Below, in pieces: positions 1 through 5,393 of a stretch of 6,381 bases of DNA. The notes under the pieces are model-generated. The model was given only the letters and a program-made list of their open reading frames with translations. It was not told the DNA's origin and did not search any database. Made by a program: the position numbers and the translations under genes. The stretch comes from CAYOEZ01 sp964402955. GTDB taxonomy: Bacteria > Chloroflexota > DTOL01 > DAOUCN01. The stretch spans positions 1 to 6,381 of the forward strand of contig CAYOEZ010000253.1 of assembly GCA_964402955.1 (NCBI GenBank). Direction: 5' to 3'. Position 1 is the first letter of the stretch. Each line of letters begins with the position of its first letter.

Positions 1-2
1 CA

Positions 3-659
3 GCGTTGCAGCAAGGCGTCTACCGTGCTGGCTATCAGGGGTACTCTGGAACCGACGATACGTACATCAGTCAGAGTGCGCCGGGTGTCGTTGCCGGGCA
101 GGGCGTGACCGTCTCAGTGCGTTCAGAAGATGCCACGAATCCGCTGGCCCGCTTTGACCTGAGCGGCATCCCATCAAATGCCAGGATCGTGATGGCCAAG
201 CTTGGCCTGTACTCTATGGATGCCGAGCCGTGCACCAACATGGTGGCGTCAAGCTATCAATTGCTGCGGCCCTGGGATGCGGCGAGCGCCACCTGGATCA
301 CGGCGACGCAAGGCATCACCTGGTACGTGCCGGGCGCCAACGATCTCAACATCGATCGTCTGGACCAGCCGACGTACACGGAAACAGTGAAGGCGCCGTT
401 TACCTGGTACACATGGGACGTGACAAAGATGGCGCAAAACTGGGTAAGAGATCCCAGCACGAATTACGGCGTCATTGTCAAGAGTTGGAGTTATGGCAGC
501 CAGATCACGCGAGCGGCCAACAATCTCGACTCGCCGGACGTGACACTCACGCAGAATCCGCTGCTGCTGGGCGTGGGCGGGGGACGTGACTTTGCGGCCG
601 CCGAGTACAGCGAGATGCGCCGCAGACCGGCTCTGTACATCACCTATGTCATACCCTAA
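3..659 (+). CDS. DNRLRE/CBM96-like domain protein, C-terminal part (5' end outside window)
   Basis: The reading frame is open to the left edge, so the gene starts before the window; a TTG at 6 is in frame but there is no reason to take it as the start. The 218 visible residues resemble the DNRLRE (disaggregatase-related, CBM96-like) beta-sandwich domain of secreted proteins. An early 'DDTYIS' stretch is followed by 'LARFDLSGIPSNARIVMAKL', a 'W-x3-SATW' segment, a 'WDVTKMAQNW' segment followed by 'NYGVIVKSW', and a terminal 'RRPALYITYVIP'. The order matches the family pattern, in which the domain ends in R-P-x-L-x-[VI]-x-Y. Such domains occur in extracellular carbohydrate-binding or cell-surface proteins and are often C-terminal or repeated. 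No anchor or sorting signal follows the domain. The signal peptide and any catalytic domain would lie upstream, so the protein's overall role is unknown. A strong terminator sits 32 nt after the stop. Confidence 0.8.
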   Translation, partial: ALQQGVYRAGYQGYSGTDDTYISQSAPGVVAGQGVTVSVRSEDATNPLARFDLSGIPSNARIVMAKLGLYSMDAEPCTNMVASSYQLLRPWDAASATWITATQGITWYVPGANDLNIDRLDQPTYTETVKAPFTWYTWDVTKMAQNWVRDPSTNYGVIVKSWSYGSQITRAANNLDSPDVTLTQNPLLLGVGGGRDFAAAEYSEMRRRPALYITYVIP

Positions 660-691
660 AGGATAGGTTGCCCGGGACCTTGAGCGACAAG

Positions 692-729
692 TCCCCCGCC
701 AGCATCGAGCTGGCGGGGGATTCCATTTT
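692..729 (+). terminator. Intrinsic terminator after the DNRLRE-protein gene
   Basis: A perfect 12-bp GC-rich stem (692-703 pairing with 709-720) closes a 5-nt loop (ATCGA) and is followed by a T-rich tail (ATTCCATTTT). This is a textbook Rho-independent terminator. It separates the upstream gene from the promoter that begins only a few bases later. Confidence 0.9.
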
Positions 730-733
730 GGGC

Positions 734-762
734 TTGACAGGAAACATGCTTGGCGCTATGAT
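734..762 (+). promoter_or_regulatory. Sigma70-type promoter of the AOR cluster
   Basis: A perfect -35 box TTGACA (734-739) is followed by a 17-nt spacer and a -10 box TATGAT (757-762), five of six matches to consensus. Transcription would start near 769-771, giving a leader of about 30 nt before the ATG at 800. The -10 box lies inside the short palindrome GCTAT-G-ATAGC (755-765), and CATGCT occurs on both sides of it (745-750 and 766-771). Either could mark a regulator site, but both are short enough to be chance. The position just behind a terminator and before a good Shine-Dalgarno supports a real promoter. Confidence 0.8.
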
Positions 763-787
763 AGCCATGCTACGTTGGACGGCGGGC

Positions 788-797
788 GAGGAGAAGG
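788..797 (+). promoter_or_regulatory. Ribosome binding site that fixes the AOR start at 800
   Basis: GAGGAGAAGG ends 2 nt before the ATG at 800, with its GAGGAG core about 6 nt upstream. It is the only strong Shine-Dalgarno near the 5' end of the frame. The same frame is open from 668, but an upstream start would place the terminator and promoter inside the gene. Confidence 0.8.
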
Positions 798-799
798 TC

Positions 800-2677
800 A
801 TGCCCTTTGGCTACAATGGAAAGATTCTGCACGTGAACCTGACTACAGGAGCCATCGAGGTTGAGCATCCCCCCGAGGCGTTCTACCGCATGTACCTCGG
901 CGGCTCTGCTCTTGGCCTCTATTATGTCCTGAAGCATGTCGCGCGGGGCGCTGAACCTCTGGGCCCGCAGAACGTCCTGGTGCTCTCCACCAGCGTGCTG
1001 ACCGGCGTGCCCGTACATGGACTCTCGCGCTCGGTCGCCAGCGCCCGCTCTCCGCTGACGGGTTTGATCGGGGACGGTCAGGCTGGCGGTTGCTGGCCGG
1101 CAGAGCTCAAGTTCTCGGGGTTCGATGCGGTTGTGATCGAGGGACAGAGCCCCAGACCGGTCTATTTGTGGCTGCACAACGGCATGGCTGAGTTGCGCGA
1201 TGCCGGGCATCTGTGGGGCCTGGAAAATCTGGAGACCATGCGCCAGATCTGCGCCGAGCTGGGCGACAGCAGGATTGAGGTCACCGGCATCGGCCCGGCA
1301 GGCGAAAACCTGGTGCGTTTTGCCAGCATTATCAGCAAGGCCAACCGTGCTCATGGCCGCACCGGTATGGGCGCTGTCATGGGTAGCAAGCGGCTGAAGG
1401 CAATTGCGGTGCGCGGCGACGGTCACCCAGACGTCGCCGACGAGCCGGCGGTGGCTGCAATCCGGCAATGGGGCGACGAGCACCTCGCCGACATGGACAT
1501 GCTGGCCCGCTATGGCACGGCCGGGGCGGTGAGCAGCCAGAATGAGGTTGGCGGACTGCCGGCGCACAACTATACCAGCGGCTTTTTTGACGGCGCGGCG
1601 AAGCTTGAGGGCGAGTACATGGCAGAGACAATCCTCAAGAGTCGCGATACCTGCTATGCCTGCGCCGTGCAGTGCAAGCGCGTGGTCAGCGTCGAGGGCC
1701 GTGTTCTGCCTGAGTATGGCGGACCGGAGTATGAGACGATCGCAACACTTGGCTCATTGTGCGGGGTGAGCGATCTCGCGGCCGTGAGCGAAGGCAACCA
1801 GATCTGCAATGCTATGGGCATGGACACGATCAGCGCCGGAGCGACGGTAGCCTGGGCGATGGAATGCTTCGACAAGGGGGTGCTCACGCCTGCTGACAGT
1901 GATGGACTGGATCTGCGCTTCGGCAACAGCGCAGCGATGCTGGCGGCGCTGCGGGCGATGGGCAGACGAGAGGGCAAGCTGGGAGGTCTATTGGCCGAGG
2001 GATCGGCGCGGGCAGCGGCACAGGTGGGGCGCTCATCTGGCGACTGGCTGATGACCGTCAAGGGGCAGGAAATGCCGGCGCACATGCCCCAGGGCAAGCG
2101 CTCGCTGGCGCTGATGTACGCGGTCAATCCTTTCGGCGCCGATCATATGTCGAGCGAGCATGACCCGTCGTACCGTGCTGGCATGGGAGAGAGAAAGAAG
2201 CAGCGTCTGGCTCTGCTGGGGTTGCGCACGCCGCAGCCTGATCGTGTGCTCAATGCCGAGAAGGTGCACTTTGCCTACGCGACCGAGTTGTTCTACAGCT
2301 TTCTGGACAGCGCCTGCCTGTGTCAGTTTGACTGGGGAGTAGGGGATGCGCTCTATGGTCCAGACGATGCCTGCAATTTGCTGCGGGCGGTGACCGGCTG
2401 GGACGTCTCGCTCGCTGATCTCATGACGATCGGCGAGCGCCGTCTGAACATGATGCGGGCGTACAATGCACGCGAAGGTGCGCGGCGCGAGCAGGACCGT
2501 CTTCCCAAACGCCTGTATCAAGCGCTCAAGGGTGGCGCCAGTGACGGCTGGGTGATTGAGGCGCCCGAGGTCGAAAACGCCATCACCCTGTACTATGAGA
2601 TGGCGGGTTGGGACAAGGAAGGCGTTCCCACACGCGCAAAGCTGGCCGAGCTTGGTCTACAATGGCTGGAGGGCTGA
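800..2677 (+). CDS. aor: Tungsten-dependent aldehyde:ferredoxin oxidoreductase (AOR) family protein
   Basis: A 625-residue protein, typical for the AOR family (about 600-630). Known members oxidise aldehydes to acids, or run in reverse, using a tungsten bis-pterin, one [4Fe-4S] cluster and ferredoxin in the cytoplasm. Visible hallmarks are the N-terminal 'GYNGKILHVNLTTG' (4-17), the pterin-domain stretch 'GRTGMGAVMGSKRLKAI' (186-202), and cluster ligands Cys285, Cys288 and Cys292 (C-x2-C-x3-C) with a distal Cys508. Also seen are 'GPEYET' (308-313), 'DTIS' (342-345) and 'GADH' (446-449), whose His probably matches catalytic His448 of Pyrococcus AOR. Oddities: the usual 'DPR' after the ELPA-like motif reads 'MPQ' (429-431), and the pterin-binding D-x-x-G-L-C reads D-S-A-C-L-C (503-508), suggesting a subfamily with different substrate. 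The ATG at 800 has a strong RBS and its own promoter. It is the first gene of the cluster. No MoaD/ThiS-like or ferredoxin-like gene follows. Substrate unknown. Confidence 0.92.
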   Translation: MPFGYNGKILHVNLTTGAIEVEHPPEAFYRMYLGGSALGLYYVLKHVARGAEPLGPQNVLVLSTSVLTGVPVHGLSRSVASARSPLTGLIGDGQAGGCWPAELKFSGFDAVVIEGQSPRPVYLWLHNGMAELRDAGHLWGLENLETMRQICAELGDSRIEVTGIGPAGENLVRFASIISKANRAHGRTGMGAVMGSKRLKAIAVRGDGHPDVADEPAVAAIRQWGDEHLADMDMLARYGTAGAVSSQNEVGGLPAHNYTSGFFDGAAKLEGEYMAETILKSRDTCYACAVQCKRVVSVEGRVLPEYGGPEYETIATLGSLCGVSDLAAVSEGNQICNAMGMDTISAGATVAWAMECFDKGVLTPADSDGLDLRFGNSAAMLAALRAMGRREGKLGGLLAEGSARAAAQVGRSSGDWLMTVKGQEMPAHMPQGKRSLALMYAVNPFGADHMSSEHDPSYRAGMGERKKQRLALLGLRTPQPDRVLNAEKVHFAYATELFYSFLDSACLCQFDWGVGDALYGPDDACNLLRAVTGWDVSLADLMTIGERRLNMMRAYNAREGARREQDRLPKRLYQALKGGASDGWVIEAPEVENAITLYYEMAGWDKEGVPTRAKLAELGLQWLEG

Positions 2678-2681
2678 GACA

Positions 2682-3473
2682 ATGGATATGGGACTGGGCG
2701 GGAAGGTTGCACTGGTGTCTGCGGCGAGCAAAGGTCTTGGTCGGGCGACGGCGTTGGCTCTGGCGCGGGAGGGCGCGAGCCTGGCAATCTGCTCGCGCAA
2801 CGCCGCTGTTCTGAATGCTACCGCCAGCGACATACACCGGATGACGGGGGTAGAGGTGCTTGCCATCCCGGCTGACGTGAGCAAGGCAGAGGACATAACC
2901 AACTTCGTCAACAAGGCAGCCGAGCACTTCGGGCGCGTCGACATTCTGGTGACCAACGCTGGTGGGCCGCCGTCGGGCACATTCGACATGTTCAGCGACG
3001 CAGACTGGCAGGCGGCTTTCAACCTCACGCTCATGAGCGTCGTGCGTCTGATCCGCGCCGCCCTGCCGCATATGCGCAAGACGGGCGCCGGCCGGATTGT
3101 CAACATTGCTTCCTCATCGGTGAAGCAGCCGGCCGATGGTCTGCTGTTCTCCAATAGCATTCGCCCCGCCATCATCGGTCTGGCGAAGACGCTGTCGTTC
3201 GATCTGGCGAAAGAGAACATCCTGATTAACAACGTTTGTCCAGGAGCACACGAGACCGACCGTATTCACGAATTGGACGCCGCCCGGGCAGCACGCGAGG
3301 GGCGCACGCTGGCCGAGGTGGCGGCTGATGGCATCAAGAGCATTCCGTTGGGGCGGCGGGGCGACCCGGCTGAGCTGGCGGCGCTGGTCGTCTTTCTTTG
3401 CTCCAGCCATTCCGGCTTCACGACCGGCGCGACCATCCAGGTGGACGGCGGGGCCTATCGGGGTATCATGTGA
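2682..3473 (+). CDS. Short-chain dehydrogenase/reductase (SDR), FabG-like variant without the Tyr-Lys pair
   Basis: A 263-residue Rossmann-fold protein of classical-SDR length. The nucleotide-binding turn reads 'SAASKGLG' (13-20) instead of TGxxxGxG, the adenine-pocket 'ADV' is at 64-66, 'NAGG' at 92-95, Asn114 in 'AAFNLT', the serine cluster 'NIASSS' at 141-146, the 'PG' loop at 187-188, and the C-terminal 'TIQVDGGAYRG' at 251-261. Where a Tyr-x-x-x-Lys is expected, the segment 'FSNSIRPAIIG' (156-166) aligns as Ser157...Arg161, so the proton-donor Tyr and the Lys are both replaced. This resembles the 'BKR-like SDR-like' subgroup, described as imperfect at both the NAD motif and the catalytic tetrad. 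It may be an atypical oxidoreductase or have lost classical activity. The ATG at 2682 follows a GGAGGG (2668-2673) by 8 nt and lies 4 nt after the AOR stop, implying co-transcription. Substrate unknown. Confidence 0.88.
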   Translation: MDMGLGGKVALVSAASKGLGRATALALAREGASLAICSRNAAVLNATASDIHRMTGVEVLAIPADVSKAEDITNFVNKAAEHFGRVDILVTNAGGPPSGTFDMFSDADWQAAFNLTLMSVVRLIRAALPHMRKTGAGRIVNIASSSVKQPADGLLFSNSIRPAIIGLAKTLSFDLAKENILINNVCPGAHETDRIHELDAARAAREGRTLAEVAADGIKSIPLGRRGDPAELAALVVFLCSSHSGFTTGATIQVDGGAYRGIM

Positions 3474-3478
3474 CGACC

Positions 3479-4435
3479 ATGCAGACGCGACTGACCGCTT
3501 TGCTCGGCATCGACACGCCGGTGATCCAGGGTGGACTTGCGCACCTGGCCTTTGCCGGGCTGGCCGGAGCTGTCAGTGAGGCCGGTGGGCTGGGGCAGAT
3601 CACCGCGTCGTCGCTGCCCGACGCCGAGGCGCTGCGCAGCGAGATTCGCCTGTTGCGCAGCCTGACGCGCCGGCCATTTGCGGTCAATTTTGCCATCGGC
3701 CACCGCCCGCTGGAAGCCTATCTCGACATAACGCTTGAGGAAGGCGTCTCGATCATCAGCGTCACAGGTGGAAACCCGGAAGCGCTGTTCAAGCGGGCCG
3801 ATGCCAGCGGGGTGAAGACGCACAAGCTGGCGCTGGTGGCAGGCACACGCCAGGCGCAGAAAGCCGAGGCCTTGGGCGCCAGCGCCGTGATTGCGGTGGG
3901 TTTTGAGGGCGGCGGGCACCTGGGGCGAGATGACATCGGCAGCATGGTGTTGATTCCGCGTGTCGTCGACAGCGTGCGCATCCCTGTCGTCGCCAGCGGC
4001 GGTATTGGTGATGGGCGCGGTTTGGCGGCGGCGCTGTGCCTGGGCGCCGAGGGAATCGAGATGGGGACGCGCTTTGTGGCGACCCGTGAGTGCATTGCGC
4101 ACGAGGCGTACAAGCAGGCATTGATTAGCGGCAAGGAAACTGACACGATACTGATCGAACGCAGCCTGGGTAGGCCGGGGAGGGCCCTGCACAACGTCTT
4201 TGCCGATGCCATTGTGCGCGCTGAGAGCGAGGGCCGGCCGGCGGAGGAGCTTCTGGCGCTTGTCAGCGGCGCGGTCAATTGTACGGCGGCCATAGACGGC
4301 GATCTGGAGCACGGCTTCGTTTGGGCCGGACAGGTGATGGGTTTGATCAGCGACATTCCAACCGTTCGAGAATTGCTGGAGCGGATGGTTGATGATGCGC
4401 AGCACGTGCTGCGAGCGGCAGGGAGTAGGGAGTAG
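3479..4435 (+). CDS. FMN-dependent nitronate monooxygenase / enoyl-ACP-reductase II-like flavoprotein
   Basis: A 318-residue TIM-barrel flavoprotein of the NMO/2-nitropropane dioxygenase family, which includes nitronate monooxygenases, NADH:quinone reductases and FabK. Evidence: the N-terminal 'TPVIQGGLAHLA' (13-24), 'GGLGQI' (36-41), 'EGGGHLG' (143-149) with the family's catalytic His at 147, the FMN phosphate loop 'GGIGDGRG' (174-181) and 'GAEGIEMGTRF' (189-199), and the C-terminal 'GQVMGLI' (284-290). The exact reaction (nitronate oxidation, quinone reduction or enoyl reduction) cannot be chosen from these motifs. I take the ATG at 3479 because 'MQTRLTALLGI' matches the usual family N-terminus. 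A GTG at 3470 is a fair alternative: it has CGGGGT 5 nt upstream, adds three residues, and overlaps the SDR stop (GTGA). The last codons (GSRE-stop) are made of heptamer repeat DNA, so the extreme C-terminus is probably not conserved. Confidence 0.88.
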   Translation: MQTRLTALLGIDTPVIQGGLAHLAFAGLAGAVSEAGGLGQITASSLPDAEALRSEIRLLRSLTRRPFAVNFAIGHRPLEAYLDITLEEGVSIISVTGGNPEALFKRADASGVKTHKLALVAGTRQAQKAEALGASAVIAVGFEGGGHLGRDDIGSMVLIPRVVDSVRIPVVASGGIGDGRGLAAALCLGAEGIEMGTRFVATRECIAHEAYKQALISGKETDTILIERSLGRPGRALHNVFADAIVRAESEGRPAEELLALVSGAVNCTAAIDGDLEHGFVWAGQVMGLISDIPTVRELLERMVDDAQHVLRAAGSRE

Positions 4436-4451
4436 GGAGCAGGGAGCAGGG
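4421..4451 (+). repeat. Heptamer tandem repeat (GGGAGTA/GGGAGCA)
   Basis: Four tandem 7-nt units, GGGAGTA twice then GGGAGCA twice (4421-4448), are followed by a partial GGG. The array begins inside the flavoprotein gene and supplies its last four sense codons and the TAG stop, then runs into the short gap before the next gene. It resembles the short tandemly repeated heptamers of cyanobacteria and Chloroflexota intergenic DNA. No function is evident. Confidence 0.85.
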
Positions 4452-4476
4452 GGCTTTCAATCCAGGGAGAACGATC

Positions 4477-5241
4477 ATGGCTGAGAAAAGTGTGGATGTA
4501 TCGCATGTTCTGCAAGGATGGGACTACAAACCGGATGAGATGAATGTGCGCCTTATCATGGGCGACGATAAGCGAGAGAAGATACAGATGCGGCTCGATC
4601 TTGGGCTGCTGCAGATGGAAGTGAGTGGACGGCCCGACGGTAAGCGGCCGCATGGCTTCGAGTCATACTTAGACTATCACCGGGACGCTCTGCACCGGCA
4701 CCACGATCGCACCGGCTCAGACGAAGGCTGGCAGTTGTCGGTGGAGAATGCCAACCGTCTGCGCCTTGAAGCGTTGCAGTACTACCATCGATACCTGAGC
4801 TTCTTTTTCCTCGAAGACTGGGTCAGCCTGGTGCGCGATACGCAGCGCAATCTCGATGTGTTCGACCTGCTGTTCAAGTATGGGCCAGATGACGAGCAGT
4901 GGTCGTCTGAGCAATACCGGCCCTATGTGCTGATGATGAACACGCGCGGGCGGGTGTCGCTCAGCCTGCAAGAGCGTGACTACGATCTGGCCTTCAAGCA
5001 GTTGGAAGGGGGAATCGCCGCCATCGAGGCGCACTATGAGCACAGTGGCCGGCCAGAATTGGTGTCCGAGAGCCAGGAACTGCAATTCCTGCGCGACTGG
5101 CAGGAGAAGGTGCACCAGCGCAAGCCGTTGTCGCCGCGTGAGAAACTGCAACGCGAGCTGAAAGCGGCGATCCAGGAAGAGGCCTACGAGCGCGCCGCTC
5201 AGATCCGCGACGCCCTGCGCGAAATAGACGCGAAGAGGTAG
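4477..5241 (+). CDS. UVR (UvrB/UvrC) motif-containing protein of unknown function
   Basis: A soluble 254-residue protein with no signal peptide or membrane segment. The last part, about residues 219-252 ('LSPREKLQRELKAAIQEE' then 'YERAAQIRDALREI'), matches the UVR motif, a helical hairpin mediating UvrB-UvrC contact and also found in McsA- and ClpC-type proteins. The rest is not nuclease- or helicase-like: there are no Walker motifs or GIY-YIG signature. It has a conserved-looking N-terminus ('NVRLIMGDDKREKIQMRLDL' at 23-42, 'GRPDGKRPHGFESY' at 51-64) and an aromatic-rich helical middle ('LQYYHRYLSFFFLEDW', 100-115). I recall similar UVR-tailed proteins in Chloroflexota and Planctomycetota, without known function, so this is not UvrB or UvrC itself. 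The ATG at 4477 follows AGGGAGA by 6 nt. It lies 41 nt after the flavoprotein gene and may be read through from the AOR promoter. The last codons and stop fall in a tandem duplication. Confidence 0.8.
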   Translation: MAEKSVDVSHVLQGWDYKPDEMNVRLIMGDDKREKIQMRLDLGLLQMEVSGRPDGKRPHGFESYLDYHRDALHRHHDRTGSDEGWQLSVENANRLRLEALQYYHRYLSFFFLEDWVSLVRDTQRNLDVFDLLFKYGPDDEQWSSEQYRPYVLMMNTRGRVSLSLQERDYDLAFKQLEGGIAAIEAHYEHSGRPELVSESQELQFLRDWQEKVHQRKPLSPREKLQRELKAAIQEEAYERAAQIRDALREIDAKR

Positions 5242-5297
5242 GAAACGAGCCACGCATGAACGCAAAGAAGTAGCAAACGAGCCGCGGATAAACGCGA
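5230..5297 (+). repeat. Degenerate 32-nt tandem duplication across the 3' end of the UVR-motif gene
   Basis: Positions 5230-5265 and 5262-5297 align at 29 of 36 bases with a 32-nt period; both copies contain an AAACGAGCC core. The first copy covers the final codons and TAG stop of the UVR-motif gene. The second merges into the left arm of the large inverted repeat. Only two copies exist, so this is not a CRISPR array. Confidence 0.75.
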
Positions 5298-5384
5298 ATG
5301 AACACAGATTGGTATCCGAATGAGTGATACGCAGCCCGCTCACCCCGAGACTGATCTGTGTTCATCTGTGTTTATCCGCGGCTC
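5279..5384. repeat. Large imperfect inverted repeat between convergent genes
   Basis: The left arm 5279-5309 and right arm 5354-5384 are complementary at 28 of 31 positions, separated by 44 nt. The right arm is built of decamer-like units: ATCTGTGTTC, ATCTGTGTTT, ATCCGCGGCT. The element fills most of the gap between the UVR-motif gene (+) and the fucosidase gene (-) and could fold into a long hairpin in either transcript, so it may act as a two-way terminator or mRNA 3' stabiliser. I recall closely similar 'GATGAACACAGAT' repeats in intergenic DNA of many environmental bacteria. No T-tract follows the arms, so a standard intrinsic terminator is not proven. Confidence 0.8.
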
Positions 5385-5393
5385 ATTTCAGAC

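Noticed and set aside
754..766. ModE-type molybdate/tungstate operator at the AOR promoter
   Set aside because: Only CGCTAT resembles a ModE half-site; the second half and the spacing do not fit.
668..799. An N-terminal 44-residue extension of the AOR gene in the same open frame
   Set aside because: It would cover the terminator hairpin and the promoter, and the strong RBS plus the family N-terminus start at 800.
770..1567. Antisense open frame (265 codons) opposite the AOR gene
   Set aside because: No motif and no sensible domain pattern; it lies opposite highly conserved AOR coding sequence.
3455..4405. Long antisense open frame (316 codons) opposite the flavoprotein gene
   Set aside because: The translation is compositionally odd (rich in R, Q, H) with no recognisable motif, while the plus strand carries clear family motifs; it is a high-GC shadow.
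4477..5241. Identification of the UVR-motif gene as uvrB or uvrC
   Set aside because: It has no helicase or nuclease domain and is far shorter than UvrB or UvrC; only the C-terminal hairpin is shared.
5230..5384. CRISPR array
   Set aside because: Only two degenerate tandem copies with no unique spacers, and the other repeat is a single inverted pair.
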